64,000 nucleotides of DNA from Pseudoruegeria aquimaris (GCF_900172235.1 NZ_FWFQ01000014.1:34254-98253), one strand, 5' to 3'. Shown: positions 1 through 8,748, numbered from the stretch's first letter. The notes: generated by a model not told the origin, from the letters alone. A program made the numbers and translations.

Positions 1-684
1 GGCATGGAGGCCGCCGGCCCGCTTGCCAAGAACATCGGCCCCGAGCGCACCGAGGCGATCCGTCAGCAGCTCGGGCTGGGCGTCGGCGATGCGGCCTTCT
101 TCCTCGGCGGCAAGCCGAAGGCCTTCGAGAAGGTCGCCGGCAAGGCACGCACCGTGATCGGCGATGAGCTCGGTCTCACCGAGCAGGATCGCTTCGCCTT
201 CGCCTGGATCGTGGATTTCCCGATCTACGAACAGGACGAGGAAACCGGCGAGATCGATTTCGAGCACAACCCCTTCTCCATGCCGCAGGGCGGGATGGAG
301 GCGCTGAACGGCGATCCGCTTCAGGTGAAGGGCTACCAGTACGATTTGGCCTGCAACGGCTACGAGCTGGTGTCCGGCGCGATCCGCAACCACAAGCCCG
401 AGATCATGCTGAAGGCCTTCGAGCTGGCCGGCTATGGCGAGGAAGAGGTGAAGAGCCGCTTCGGCGCGCTCTACCAGGCCTTCCACTACGGCGCCCCGCC
501 GCACGGTGGCTGCGCCGCCGGCGTGGACCGCATCGTGATGCTGCTGGCCGAAGAGGCCAACATCCGCGAAGTGATGATGTTCCCGATGAACCAGCGCGCC
601 GAGGATCTGATGATGGCCGCCCCGAGCGAGCCGCAGAACGAACAGCTGCGCGAGCTGAGCCTGCGGGTGATCCCGCAGGAGTGA
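1..684 (+). CDS. aspS: Aspartate--tRNA ligase, C-terminal part (5' end outside window)
   Basis: This is the C-terminal 228 codons of a bacterial-type aspartyl-tRNA synthetase, the cytoplasmic enzyme that charges tRNA-Asp. The frame is open at base 1, so the gene starts before the window. Visible family features are the GAD insertion-domain end ([16 protein letters not shown]), the class II catalytic core ([31 protein letters not shown]) and motif 3 ([14 protein letters not shown]), followed by the short conserved tail ending in VIPQE. A strong intrinsic terminator follows 30 bases after the stop. In alphaproteobacteria this enzyme is often the non-discriminating form that also charges tRNA-Asn; the window does not settle which form this is. 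Confidence 0.97.
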   Translation, partial: GMEAAGPLAKNIGPERTEAIRQQLGLGVGDAAFFLGGKPKAFEKVAGKARTVIGDELGLTEQDRFAFAWIVDFPIYEQDEETGEIDFEHNPFSMPQGGMEALNGDPLQVKGYQYDLACNGYELVSGAIRNHKPEIMLKAFELAGYGEEEVKSRFGALYQAFHYGAPPHGGCAAGVDRIVMLLAEEANIREVMMFPMNQRAEDLMMAAPSEPQNEQLRELSLRVIPQE

Positions 685-715
685 CGCTTCCGCGCAAAAG
701 GCTGCCGATAGCGAG

Positions 716-743
716 AAGGCCCCTGTTCGCAGGGGCCTTTTTG
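716..743 (+). terminator. Rho-independent terminator of aspS
   Basis: A perfect 9-bp stem (AAGGCCCCT / AGGGGCCTT) with a GTTCGC loop is followed by a run of T. It lies 32 bases past the aspS stop. The A-tract on the 5' side may also let it work in the other direction. Confidence 0.9.
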
Positions 744-904
744 CTGCCGGCGGGGGCGGTCGGTCAAAACCTGCGCAGTTGACGCCATCGTGACGGCCGA
801 AACCCGCAGACCGCCCGCTTTTCCCTGCGGCGTTTGCCAGAGACTCGGTTAACATCGTGCCGCGCCCGCACGGCGCGTGTTTCACAGTGTGAGTCGGCTC
901 CCTC

Positions 905-2293
905 ATGTTCGATCCCGAAACCGCAGCAATCCGATTTGGCACAGGCCTCTCGCCGCAGATCGCCCCGCCGCAGAGCGTGACGGCGATGCTCGACGGCCTG
1001 AAAGGGCCGGACGCGATGGCCGCGCGCATCCCCATCGCGCCGTTCTCGGAACGGTTGGACAGTTTCCCAGCCTACAACGAGCTGTCCAAGGCGCGCACGG
1101 TGGCCCGCAAGGCCGGGGACAGTGCCGCCGAACGCGCCGCCCGCGATGCGCAGCGGAAGTATCGCCGTGCGCTTGGGGTGGAACGCCTTCAGGACATGAA
1201 CGCCGCCCTCGCGCGCGCCGCCGAAACACCCGATGGCCTGCGCGAACGGCTCGTCTGGTTCTGGGCGGATCACTTCACGGCCATCGGCCGCAACCCGCCC
1301 GCGGAAACGGCTCTGTCGGGCTACGTGGAAGAGGCGATCCGCCCCCATGTCACCGGCAATTTCGCACAGTTGCTGCGGGCGGTGGAACTGCATCCGATCA
1401 TGCTCACCTACCTCGACCAGCACGTCTCCGTCGGGCCGAACTCCCGTGCGGCACAGAAGGCGAAGCGGGGCCTGAACGAGAACCTCGCCCGCGAGTTGCT
1501 CGAGTTGCACACGGTCGGCGTGGATGGCAGCTACACGCAGTCGGACGTCCGGGAACTGGCGCGCCTGCTCACCGGGGCCGGGTTCAGCCCGCGGCAGGGC
1601 GGCTTCCGATACCGCGAGAACATCGCCGAGCCGGGCGAGAAGCGGGTTCTGGGCGCCAGCTACGGGAGCGAGGCGCCGAACGAAACCGAGATGCTGCGCT
1701 TTCTCGATGACGTCGCGGTGCACCCGGACACCGCCCGCCACATCGCGCGCAAGCTGGTGGTGCATTTCGTCTCCGACCGGCCGGACCCGGATCACGTGGC
1801 CCATGTCGCCGCGGCTTTCGCGGAAAGCGGCGGTGAGCTGATGCCCACCTATGCGGCGCTGTTGGAGCACCCAGCGGCCTGGGCGCATCCGGACACCAAG
1901 GTGAAGCCGCCGGCCGATTTCGTCGCTTCTTCGCTGCGGGCGCTCGGCCTCGGGCATGATGCGCTGCGCGGCCTCAAGCCCAACCGGGTGCGCCTGCTGA
2001 TCGCCGCGCCGCTGGCGGCCATGCGCCAGCCGTGGCGCACGCCCGCCGGGCCGGATGGCTGGCCGGAGGAGGCCGAGGAGTGGATCACGCCGCAGGGGCT
2101 TGCCGGGCGCCTGCAATGGGCGATGACGGTGCCGCAGGTGCTGATGCGTGAATTGCCGGAGCCGCTTGCCTTCGCCGAAGCCGCGCTGGGCCGCCGGCTC
2201 ACGCCGGAAATCGCCTTCGCGGCCCAGAACGCCGAAACCCGCTGGGAAGCCGTCGGCCTCGTGCTGGCCTCCCCGGCCTTCCAACGCCGATAG
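905..2293 (+). CDS. DUF1800 family protein
   Basis: This 462-residue protein has the two hallmarks of the DUF1800 family: an early RLVWFWADHF segment near residues 113-122 and the central NENLARELLELHTVG block near residue 190. The family has no established enzymatic function. Its genes almost always sit beside a DUF1501 gene, as here, where the DUF1501 start codon lies 12 bases downstream, so the two form an operon. I see no clear signal peptide at the ATG used. The partner has a Tat signal, so the pair may act at or across the inner membrane, which is inference. The 220-base gap upstream after the aspS terminator presumably holds the promoter. Confidence 0.85.
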   Translation: MFDPETAAIRFGTGLSPQIAPPQSVTAMLDGLKGPDAMAARIPIAPFSERLDSFPAYNELSKARTVARKAGDSAAERAARDAQRKYRRALGVERLQDMNAALARAAETPDGLRERLVWFWADHFTAIGRNPPAETALSGYVEEAIRPHVTGNFAQLLRAVELHPIMLTYLDQHVSVGPNSRAAQKAKRGLNENLARELLELHTVGVDGSYTQSDVRELARLLTGAGFSPRQGGFRYRENIAEPGEKRVLGASYGSEAPNETEMLRFLDDVAVHPDTARHIARKLVVHFVSDRPDPDHVAHVAAAFAESGGELMPTYAALLEHPAAWAHPDTKVKPPADFVASSLRALGLGHDALRGLKPNRVRLLIAAPLAAMRQPWRTPAGPDGWPEEAEEWITPQGLAGRLQWAMTVPQVLMRELPEPLAFAEAALGRRLTPEIAFAAQNAETRWEAVGLVLASPAFQRR

Positions 2294-2304
2294 GAGGCGA
2301 ACGC

Positions 2305-3537
2305 ATGAGCCTGCTCACACGCCGCAATTTCCTTCTTCGCGCCGGGGCGCTCGGCTGCTCCGCCGCGGCAAGCCCGCTCATGACGCCGGTCACCTTTGCC
2401 TCGGCTCCGTGGGACAACCGCCTCATCGTCATCATCCTGCGCGGCGGGATGGACGGGCTGGACGTGGTGCGCCCCTACGGCGACCCGGAGTTCGCCGGCC
2501 TGCGCGCGGGGCTATCGCCTGTGGCGGAAACCGGCCCGCAGGATCTGGACGGCTTCTACGCCCTGCACCCCGCCCTCTCGGGCCTGCGCCCGATGTGGCA
2601 GGCAGGGCAGCTTTCCTTCGCCCACGCCGTTTCCACCCCCTACCGCGACAAGCGCAGCCATTTCGACGGGCAGGACATGCTCGAAGCCGGGGGCGCCACC
2701 GTTCCCGGGGCCACCACCCAGCGCAGCGGCTGGCTCAACCGGCTCCTGCTGCAGGCGCCGGGGCATGACGTGCGCACGGCCTTCGCGGTGGGCCGGGAGG
2801 ATCTGACGATTCTGGCCGGTGCGGCGGAGGTGTCCAACTGGGCGCCGGACACGCGGCTGGTGATGTCAGCGCAGGCCAAGCGCCTACTGGAACTGGTGAC
2901 CCACGACGATCCGCTCTTTGCCGACAACGCCGCCGAGGCGCTGGAGCTGGCCGCAGCCATCGACCCGGAAGCCGAGGCCCCGGAGGATTTCGGCGACATG
3001 CTGCAGGACATGACGGAAGGCATGGCCGAAAGCCGAAAGGGCAAGGGCCACGTGAAGCTGGCCGAGTTCACCGCCAGCCAGCTTCGGCAGGAGACGCGCA
3101 TCGCCGCCTTCTCGCTCAACAACTGGGATACGCACCGGAACCAGGCGCGCACGATCCGCCGCTCGCTCTCCCAGCTTCAGGAGGTCCTCCTGACCTTGCA
3201 GCAGGAGCTCGGCCCGGTGTGGGAGAAGACGGCCGTTCTCGCGATGACGGAGTTCGGCCGCACGGCGCGGGCCAACGGCACCGGCGGGACGGACCACGGG
3301 ACGGGGGGCCTGATGCTGATGGCAGGCGGGGCCGTGCGTGGCGGCAAGGTTCACGGGAAGTGGCCGGGGCTGGCGGCGGCCGATCTCTACAAGGAACGCG
3401 ATCTCATGCCCACCGAAGACGTGCGCACCTACGCCGCCATGGCGATCCAGGGCCTGTTCGGCACGGAGCGCTCGGTTCTGGAAGGCACGGTGTTTCCCGG
3501 GCTCGACATGGGCGCGCGGCCGCAGGTCATCCTCTGA
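2305..3537 (+). CDS. DUF1501 family protein with Tat signal
   Basis: The protein is 410 residues long and belongs to the DUF1501 family (related to the sulfatase/alkaline-phosphatase fold). The N-terminus carries a twin-arginine motif (LTRRNFLLRAG, residues 4-14) followed by a small hydrophobic stretch, so it is probably exported folded through the Tat system. Conserved blocks include ILRGGMDGLDVVRPYGD after the signal, YRDKRSHFDGQD near residue 113, and TEFGRTARANGTGGTDHG in the C-terminal third. It is the second gene of the DUF1800-DUF1501 pair, with a GGAGG ribosome-binding site just before the ATG. The biochemical role is unknown. Confidence 0.88.
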   Translation: MSLLTRRNFLLRAGALGCSAAASPLMTPVTFASAPWDNRLIVIILRGGMDGLDVVRPYGDPEFAGLRAGLSPVAETGPQDLDGFYALHPALSGLRPMWQAGQLSFAHAVSTPYRDKRSHFDGQDMLEAGGATVPGATTQRSGWLNRLLLQAPGHDVRTAFAVGREDLTILAGAAEVSNWAPDTRLVMSAQAKRLLELVTHDDPLFADNAAEALELAAAIDPEAEAPEDFGDMLQDMTEGMAESRKGKGHVKLAEFTASQLRQETRIAAFSLNNWDTHRNQARTIRRSLSQLQEVLLTLQQELGPVWEKTAVLAMTEFGRTARANGTGGTDHGTGGLMLMAGGAVRGGKVHGKWPGLAAADLYKERDLMPTEDVRTYAAMAIQGLFGTERSVLEGTVFPGLDMGARPQVIL

Positions 3538-3613
3538 CGGCGCCGCGTTCGCTGGACATCCGCCACGGAAGCGGCCCAGATGGCGCGAGATACAGGCGGA
3601 ACAGGTGAACGGC

Positions 3614-4339
3614 ATGGATGCGCAGCGGCCCCTTGGTGAAGCAATCGGCGATTGGTCGGCCCCGCCGGCCCCGGGCCCTTCGGCCATGGAGGGCCGCTAC
3701 GCGCGGCTCGAACGGCTGGATGCGGGCGCGCATGCGGAAGCGCTCCACGCCGCCAACGCCGCGGATGACCGCATCTGGGATTACCTGCCCTACGGCCCCT
3801 TCCGGACACCGGAGGCCTACGCGGCCTGGGTGCAGCAGATGGCCCGTTCGCAGGACCCGTTCTTCTACGCCATCCGGGATCTCGACAGCGGGGCATGGGG
3901 CGGCGTGGCCAGCTATCTGCGGATCGCGCCCGAGGTCGGTAGCATCGAACTGGGCCACATCAACCTCGCGCCCCAGCTCCAGGGGACGCGCGCGGCGACG
4001 GAAGCGCTTACCTTGATGATCCGCTGGGCGATGGACGCCGGTTACAGGCGGTTCGAGTGGAAGTGCGATGCGCTCAATGCCGGGTCGCGGCGGGCCGCCG
4101 AACGGCTCGGGCTGAGCTACGAGGGGGTGTTCCGGCAGGCCACCATCGTGAAGGGCCGCAACCGCGATACCGCCTGGTTCGCGGCGACGGACGGCGACTG
4201 GCCGGCGCTGCGCGCGGCCTACGATCGATGGCTGGAACCCGCAAACTTCGATCCCCGCGGGCGCCAGATCGAATCGCTTTTCACGCTCACGGCGCCGCTT
4301 CTGGTGGCGCAGGATCCGGCCCGCAGACCGCGCGGTTGA
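3614..4339 (+). CDS. GNAT family N-acetyltransferase (RimJ/RimL type)
   Basis: This 241-residue protein resembles the RimJ/RimL branch of the GNAT acetyltransferases, which move acetyl from acetyl-CoA to an amino group. Recognisable parts are the N-terminal RYARLERLD strand, the central IELGHINLAPQLQGTRAATEAL block (motif A region that binds acetyl-CoA) and FEWKCDALNAGSRRAAERLGLSYEG, the typical C-terminal half of this branch. The start is either ATG at 3614 or an in-frame GTG at 3605; I used the ATG. The substrate is not predictable. It faces an orphan response regulator across a gap of only 10 bases, so the two genes converge. Confidence 0.82.
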   Translation: MDAQRPLGEAIGDWSAPPAPGPSAMEGRYARLERLDAGAHAEALHAANAADDRIWDYLPYGPFRTPEAYAAWVQQMARSQDPFFYAIRDLDSGAWGGVASYLRIAPEVGSIELGHINLAPQLQGTRAATEALTLMIRWAMDAGYRRFEWKCDALNAGSRRAAERLGLSYEGVFRQATIVKGRNRDTAWFAATDGDWPALRAAYDRWLEPANFDPRGRQIESLFTLTAPLLVAQDPARRPRG

Positions 4340-4349
4340 AGAGGGCGCG

Positions 4350-5066
4350 TCAGATCGGCGGGCGTTCGCGCAGGCGTGCGTCCACGAGATCGAAGAGCTG
4401 CACGAGTTCCGGCGCGCCACGCCGCGCGTCGCGGGAAAGCCGCCGTGCCGCCCGTTCCAGATCCGGATCATCGGCGCTGCGGGCCACGCCGCGCACGAAG
4501 CGGGACAGGTAGGCGACGCCCGGGTCCTCCGCCCTGCGCCGGATCCGCGAGAGCGCCGCGAAGCTGCGGCGTGCGGCGGCCAGATCGTCGTAATAGGCCA
4601 GCCGGTCAGGCTCCAACCGGGCCGGGGCGGCGCAGGCGGCGAGTGAGGGCTGCCGTTCTTCATCGCCTTCCGGCAGATGTGCGAGGATCGCCGACTGGAA
4701 CCGCGCGAGCGAGGCGACGGGTTTTTCGAGAAAGCCCTGCGCGCCGGCCTGCCGCGCGGCATCGCGATGGCCGGGATCGCCGCTGGTGGCCAGCAGCACG
4801 GCGGGGCGCGTTCTGAGGGCCTTCAGGCGTGCGATCAATGCCAGCCCGCAGCCGTCCGGCAGGCCGACATCGGCGATCAGCACGTCCGGACAGTCGCGCG
4901 ACAGGTGGCGCCAGGCCGTTTCAAGGCTGCCGGCCCGCCGCATCCGCATGCCGGTGTGGCGGCACATCAGGCGCGTGGCATCGCTGGCGAAGCGGCTGTC
5001 CTCCACCAACAGGAGCGACACCCCGGAAAGCGGCCCTCGAGGCGCAAGGGGCAGGGGGCTGGGCAT
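4350..5066 (-). CDS. Orphan response regulator, receiver domain plus uncharacterised C-terminus
   Basis: The 238-residue product has an N-terminal receiver domain (about residues 15-125) with the acidic pair E22/D23, the phosphorylatable Asp66 (DVLIADVGLPDG) and Lys115 (FLEKP). The remaining roughly 110 residues are Arg-rich and probably helical, and match no output domain I recognise; there is no helix-turn-helix or GGDEF. The ATG at 5066 was chosen because a GGGAGG site lies just upstream; longer in-frame starts would add an improbable leader. No kinase gene is adjacent. It may act through protein contacts rather than DNA binding, which is inference. Confidence 0.8.
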   Translation of the reverse strand: MPSPLPLAPRGPLSGVSLLLVEDSRFASDATRLMCRHTGMRMRRAGSLETAWRHLSRDCPDVLIADVGLPDGCGLALIARLKALRTRPAVLLATSGDPGHRDAARQAGAQGFLEKPVASLARFQSAILAHLPEGDEERQPSLAACAAPARLEPDRLAYYDDLAAARRSFAALSRIRRRAEDPGVAYLSRFVRGVARSADDPDLERAARRLSRDARRGAPELVQLFDLVDARLRERPPI

Positions 5067-5241
5067 GGCGGTGATCCTCCCGGTGGCATGGGGAGGCTGT
5101 TCCTTCCCATTCATCGCATTAGATACTGCCCCGGATAACGCCGGGTTAATCGCCCCCGGCTGCGTCACCGCAGCGCTTGCGGCATCAAGGGGGGGCGGGC
5201 ATAACCGCCCCCGAGAGCGCGAGAGAGAGGAGAGCACCGGC

Positions 5242-5646
5242 ATGATCGGTCGCCTGAACCACGTAGCCATCGCCGTTCCGGATCTGGACGCGGCCTCGGC
5301 GCAATACCGCAACACCCTGGGCGCCAAGGTCGGCGCACCGCAGGACGAGCCCGATCACGGGGTCACCGTGGTGTTCATCGAACTGCCCAACACCAAGATC
5401 GAATTGCTTTATCCCCTTGGGGATGACAGCCCGATCAAGGGATTCCTCGAAAAGAACCCTTCGGGCGGCATCCATCACATCTGCTACGAGGTCGAAGATA
5501 TCCTCGCCGCTCGCGATCACCTCAAGGCCGAGGGCGCGCGGGTTCTGGGCAACGGGGAGCCGAAGATCGGCGCCCACGGCAAGCCGGTGCTGTTTCTGCA
5601 CCCGAAGGATTTCAACGGCTGCCTCGTCGAACTGGAGCAAGTCTGA
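5242..5646 (+). CDS. mce: Methylmalonyl-CoA epimerase
   Basis: A 134-residue protein of the vicinal-oxygen-chelate fold that interconverts (R)- and (S)-methylmalonyl-CoA in the cytoplasmic propionyl-CoA to succinyl-CoA route. The metal-binding set of the family is visible: His7 in LNHVAIAVPDL, a His in GGIHHICYEV (residues 78-79) and Glu130 in CLVELEQV. The length is typical. The start follows an AGAGGAGAG ribosome-binding site. The DUF1467 gene begins 3 bases after the stop, an arrangement common in this bacterial family. Confidence 0.93.
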   Translation: MIGRLNHVAIAVPDLDAASAQYRNTLGAKVGAPQDEPDHGVTVVFIELPNTKIELLYPLGDDSPIKGFLEKNPSGGIHHICYEVEDILAARDHLKAEGARVLGNGEPKIGAHGKPVLFLHPKDFNGCLVELEQV

Positions 5647-5649
5647 GCC

Positions 5650-5940
5650 ATGACCATCACCGCCGCCCTCGTTCTGTATGCCGTGATCTGGTTCATGGTG
5701 CTGTTCATCGTCCTGCCCATGCGCCTCACGACGCAGGGGGAGAGCGGCGAAGTGGTGGAAGGCACGCCGAAATCCGCACCGGAGAACCCGGACCTCAAGC
5801 GCAAGGCCAAGATCGTGACGCTGGTGAGCACCGTGCTTTTCGTGATCATCGCCGGGATCATCATCTCCGGCGTGATCACCGTGCGCGATCTGGATTGGTT
5901 CGGCCGCATGGGGCCGCCCTCGCAGACGCTGGCCGATTGA
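5650..5940 (+). CDS. DUF1467 family membrane protein
   Basis: This 96-residue protein has two predicted membrane segments (about residues 4-24 and 56-75) separated by a charged loop, and the LPMRLTTQGE motif characteristic of DUF1467. The family is found in alphaproteobacteria, typically directly behind methylmalonyl-CoA epimerase, and has no assigned function. The ATG lies 3 bases after the mce stop, so the two are very probably cotranscribed. Confidence 0.88.
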   Translation: MTITAALVLYAVIWFMVLFIVLPMRLTTQGESGEVVEGTPKSAPENPDLKRKAKIVTLVSTVLFVIIAGIIISGVITVRDLDWFGRMGPPSQTLAD

Positions 5941-5987
5941 GTTTCCGGAGGGTGATACACACCAAAGAGCGCTGAGCGTCCGTCCGG

Positions 5988-6033
5988 GTGGGCGCGGAAC
6001 GCGCCCGCCGTGGGGCGGGTGGACGCGTGCCTG
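5988..6033 (+). repeat. Copy 1 of a GC-rich inverted repeat element
   Basis: A GC-rich block containing the palindrome GGGCGCG-GAA-CGCGCCC (5990-6006). It matches the reverse complement of 10698-10743 at about 37 of 46 aligned positions, including GGGCGCGGAACGCGCC without a mismatch. It lies between convergent genes and merges with the hairpin that follows. Confidence 0.6.
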
Positions 6034-6050
6034 CCACTGGCGTGGCAGGC
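6029..6050. terminator. Hairpin between convergent genes, possible terminator
   Basis: A perfect 9-bp stem (GCCTGCCAC / GTGGCAGGC) with a 4-base loop lies between the DUF1467 gene and the convergent EI24 gene. There is no T-run on either side, so termination is only a possibility. Confidence 0.4.
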
Positions 6051-6066
6051 GAACACAGGGGTGCGT

Positions 6067-6765
6067 TCAGGCCTTGGCCTGCGCGCCCGTCAGCCGGTGG
6101 AACAGATGGGTGAATGTGGCCGCCCCCAGAACCGGGATCAGCAGGTTCACCACCGGGATCGACAGCGGCACCGCCATCAGCGCGCCGGAGAGCCAGATCT
6201 GGGGCGCGAACTCGCGCCGCAGCACGGCGGCCTGCTGCCGCCCCACGCGCCGCATGGCGACGAGCTGGAAATACTCCCGCCCGAGCAGGAAGCCGTTGAG
6301 CAGCCAGAAGATCACCGGCGCCAGCGGGGCAAACAGCAGGTAGAGCACCAGCGCCACCCCGTTGGCGAGCACCAGGACCCCGAGGAACCCAAGCGCGTCG
6401 CGGATGGTTTCCGCGAGCGGGATGCGATCCACCGCGGGCAGGTGCGGGTAATGCCGCTCTTCCACCGCCTCGGCCACCTCTTCGAGAAACAGCCCCATGA
6501 AAGCCGCCGCCACCGGCACCATCAGGAAGACGGAAAGCCCCATCATCAGCGGGATCATCGCCCAGGAGAGCACATCGCCCACCCAGGTGATCTGCCCGAC
6601 GAGGGGCAGGGTGACGCTTTCCGGCACCAGCCAGGCGACGCCATACATGAACACCAGCGTGAGCCCGAAAAGCAGGCCCAGCGTGAGGCCGACGCCCAGC
6701 AGCAGCACCTTGCGAAAGCGCGGATCGCCCAACTGTTTCACCGCGAGCGAAAAATCCCGGAACAT
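6067..6765 (-). CDS. EI24 domain (CysZ-like) membrane protein
   Basis: The 232-residue protein has four or more hydrophobic segments (about residues 20-45, 62-95, 125-155 and 190-220) and the EI24/CysZ pattern: an N-terminal amphipathic start and a conserved hairpin rich in Pro and Leu (LFAPLAPVIFWLLNGFLLGREYF). CysZ is a sulfate permease in enterics, but many family members are only distantly related, and I would not assign sulfate transport here. Its ATG overlaps the stop of the upstream nitroreductase by one base (TGATG), implying translational coupling. Confidence 0.8.
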   Translation of the reverse strand: MFRDFSLAVKQLGDPRFRKVLLLGVGLTLGLLFGLTLVFMYGVAWLVPESVTLPLVGQITWVGDVLSWAMIPLMMGLSVFLMVPVAAAFMGLFLEEVAEAVEERHYPHLPAVDRIPLAETIRDALGFLGVLVLANGVALVLYLLFAPLAPVIFWLLNGFLLGREYFQLVAMRRVGRQQAAVLRREFAPQIWLSGALMAVPLSIPVVNLLIPVLGAATFTHLFHRLTGAQAKA

Positions 6766-7343
6766 CAGGCGTCCACCCAGCTCGTGATGGCGGCCACGTC
6801 CGGGCGCGGGCGTTCGGGCGGAGCCGTGGTTTCGGTGCCGATGTGGATCATTCCGGCGACGCGCTCGTTGGCCGACAGCCCGAGGCCCTCCTCCACGAAC
6901 ACCCTGTCATGGCTGGCCCAGCCCGACAGCCAGTTCGCGCCCCAGCCCGAGGCGAGGGCGGCATTCAGCATGGCGAGGCAAACGGCACCGGCGGAGTAGG
7001 TCTGTTCGATGGCGGGGATCTTGGGGCTGTCCTTCGGGCTTTCGATCACCGCCACCACGAGCCCGGCATCGGCATATTGACGGCGCGCCTTCTCGATGGT
7101 GTCCGCATCTAGGCCGAGCGCCGCCCCGCGGGTTTCGGCCAGCGCGGCGAGGCGTTGAAGCGCCTTGCCCTCCAGAACGATGAAGCGCCAGGGTTCCAGC
7201 TTGCCGTGATCCGGGGTCCGCGCCGCGGCCCGCAGGATCGGTTCGAGATCGGCGCGCCCGGGCCAGGGCGCACGCAGCGTCTTGGCCGGTCGGGAGCGGC
7301 GGGTCAGCAGGAAATCAAGGGCGTCCGGGCGCGGGTGCGGCAT
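6765..7343 (-). CDS. Nitroreductase family protein (YdjA-like)
   Basis: A 192-residue flavoprotein of the nitroreductase superfamily, closest in form to the compact YdjA branch that binds FMN and uses NAD(P)H. The FMN-binding start TRRSRPAKTL, the AARTPDHGKLEPWRF block and the C-terminal GANWLSGWAS / GMIHIGTE segments are all present. I prefer the ATG at 7343 because GGAGA lies 7 bases upstream; an upstream ATG at 7373 would add ten residues not typical of the family. The physiological substrate is unknown. It is coupled to the EI24 gene. Confidence 0.85.
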   Translation of the reverse strand: MPHPRPDALDFLLTRRSRPAKTLRAPWPGRADLEPILRAAARTPDHGKLEPWRFIVLEGKALQRLAALAETRGAALGLDADTIEKARRQYADAGLVVAVIESPKDSPKIPAIEQTYSAGAVCLAMLNAALASGWGANWLSGWASHDRVFVEEGLGLSANERVAGMIHIGTETTAPPERPRPDVAAITSWVDA

Positions 7344-7429
7344 GGGGGTCTCCGAATTTTCGTCTTCTGCCATGTCGGCATGCGGGGGCGCTCCGTCAAG
7401 GGCGGCGCTCCGTGGATGCCGGGCGAGGG

Positions 7430-7615
7430 TCAGTTGGCGAGAGGGATGAGCGCCAGTGCGAAGAAGCAGAAAGCGGCGGGCAGGCCGTAGAGCCAGGCGC
7501 GCTTCTGCCAGCCTTCCTCCTGTGCCTTCCAGTTCTCGCGGAAGGCGCGGCCGGCGAAGATCATCACCAGCAGCAGCAGGATTCCGGTCAGGGGGGTGAG
7601 GGCGAGATTATCCAT
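7430..7615 (-). CDS. Small membrane protein, unknown function
   Basis: A 61-residue protein with two predicted membrane helices (about residues 9-25 and 41-58) joined by a basic loop (FRENWKAQEEGWQKR). Its ATG overlaps the last codons of the preceding YigZ-like gene by 8 bases, consistent with coupling. I do not recognise the family; position and composition suggest a real conserved small gene rather than noise. Confidence 0.65.
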   Translation of the reverse strand: MDNLALTPLTGILLLLVMIFAGRAFRENWKAQEEGWQKRAWLYGLPAAFCFFALALIPLAN

Positions 7616-7994
7616 GAGAGGGCTCCGCGTTGTCGAGGTAGTGGCGGACGCAGGTCTGGACGTGCCGGAACCTGTCGCCGCCGAGTTTCGTGCCGCCATA
7701 CCAGCGCGTCACCACCACGAGGTGGTTGGTCAGCCCTTCGCGCTCGAGCATTCGCAGGATGACCATGCCCGCGCCGCTTTCACCGTCGTCGTTCTTCAGC
7801 GGCGTCCGGTTGCCCTGCGCATCCTGAAGCAGCACGGCCCAGGTGTTGTGGGTGGCCTTGGCATAGCGTTTCCGGCGGCAAAGCGCCTTGATCAAAGCCT
7901 CCGCCTCGGCCTTGCTGGCGGCGGGGCCGCCGCTGACGGCGTATTTGCTGCCCTTGTCGGTCAGCACGCCTTCGAATTGCCGCAGGCCGCTCAC
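7608..7994 (-). CDS. YigZ/IMPACT (UPF0029) family protein, N-terminal domain only
   Basis: The 128-residue product corresponds to the N-terminal UPF0029 domain: KGSKYAVSGG, the HNTWAVLL segment, NDDGESGAGM and the highly conserved VVVTRWYGGTKLGGDRFRHV. Bacterial YigZ is about 200 residues and has a second domain that is absent here, so this is a single-domain form. The family is linked to translation and ribosome-associated regulation, with no firm activity known. The start is GTG at 7994, four bases after the stop of the upstream M48 gene, so the two are likely one operon. Confidence 0.88.
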   Translation of the reverse strand: MSGLRQFEGVLTDKGSKYAVSGGPAASKAEAEALIKALCRRKRYAKATHNTWAVLLQDAQGNRTPLKNDDGESGAGMVILRMLEREGLTNHLVVVTRWYGGTKLGGDRFRHVQTCVRHYLDNAEPSHG

Positions 7995-7998
7995 GGGA

Positions 7999-8748
7999 TC
8001 ACTTCAGCCGTGCCGCCGTGGCGCGGACGGTCTGCATCCGCGCGGCATTGGGCGGGTGGGTGCCGAGGAAGCGGTTGCCGGGATCGGGGATGCGGGTGAA
8101 ATACTCGGCGCCCCGGACCGGATCGTAGCCGGCGCGGTGGGCGATGACCGTCCCGAGCGCGTCTGCTTCCAGTTCGAAATCCTTCGAATAGCTGCGCGCG
8201 CCCACGGTGGCGCCGAATTCCTGCGCGGCCTCGATGGCGGAGGCGTCGCCGCCAAGCTGCGAGGCGAGGATCCCGGCGACGAGCGCGCCGGCGAGGGCGT
8301 TGTCCTGCTGGCGGGTCAGGTGCTGCGAAATGTGGTGCGCGGCCTCGTGCCCCATGATGAAGGCCAGTTCGTCCTGGTTGCGGACATCGGCGATCAGCGG
8401 CACCGTGAAGGCGAGGATCGGACGGCCGGACCGGTCGATCGTCTGGTAGGCGTTGGGCGGCTGGCCCGGACGATCGTCCACCACCACCTGGAAGTTGCAG
8501 TTGGTGCCCCGCGTGCGCGCCAGGCATTCGGCTTCGGCCACCGGTTCCACGCGGGCGACGACGGCGGCGAAATTCCGCGCTGCCTGCTCGGGGCTCGGCA
8601 GGCCGGCGGCGCTGCCCGCTGCGGGGGCCGGTGCGGGCCGGGGCGTGGGCGGAGGGGCCGCGCAGGCGGCAACAAGCAGAGCGAGCCCCAGAAGGGCGAA
8701 GGCACGGGCGGGGGCTGTCAGGGCACGGGTCACGTGGGAGGCCTGCAT
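7999..8748 (-). CDS. M48 family zinc metallopeptidase, lipoprotein
   Basis: A 249-residue periplasmic metalloprotease anchored as a lipoprotein: a hydrophobic signal ends in the lipobox LVAAC (Cys29), followed by a Pro/Ala-rich linker. The zinc site is H134-E135-x-x-H138 (GHEAAHH) with the downstream ELEAD motif (Glu194 as third ligand). The FNCN/CNFQ region and the HPPNAARMQTV tail match the outer-membrane-associated M48B group related to LoiP/BepA, which act in envelope protein quality control. The ATG at 8748 is chosen because it begins the signal peptide; longer in-frame starts would bury it. Confidence 0.9.
   Translation of the reverse strand: MQASHVTRALTAPARAFALLGLALLVAACAAPPPTPRPAPAPAAGSAAGLPSPEQAARNFAAVVARVEPVAEAECLARTRGTNCNFQVVVDDRPGQPPNAYQTIDRSGRPILAFTVPLIADVRNQDELAFIMGHEAAHHISQHLTRQQDNALAGALVAGILASQLGGDASAIEAAQEFGATVGARSYSKDFELEADALGTVIAHRAGYDPVRGAEYFTRIPDPGNRFLGTHPPNAARMQTVRATAARLK

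Noticed and set aside
6067..6765. Sulfate permease CysZ
   Set aside because: Only the broad EI24 domain is supported; no cysteine biosynthesis genes are adjacent.
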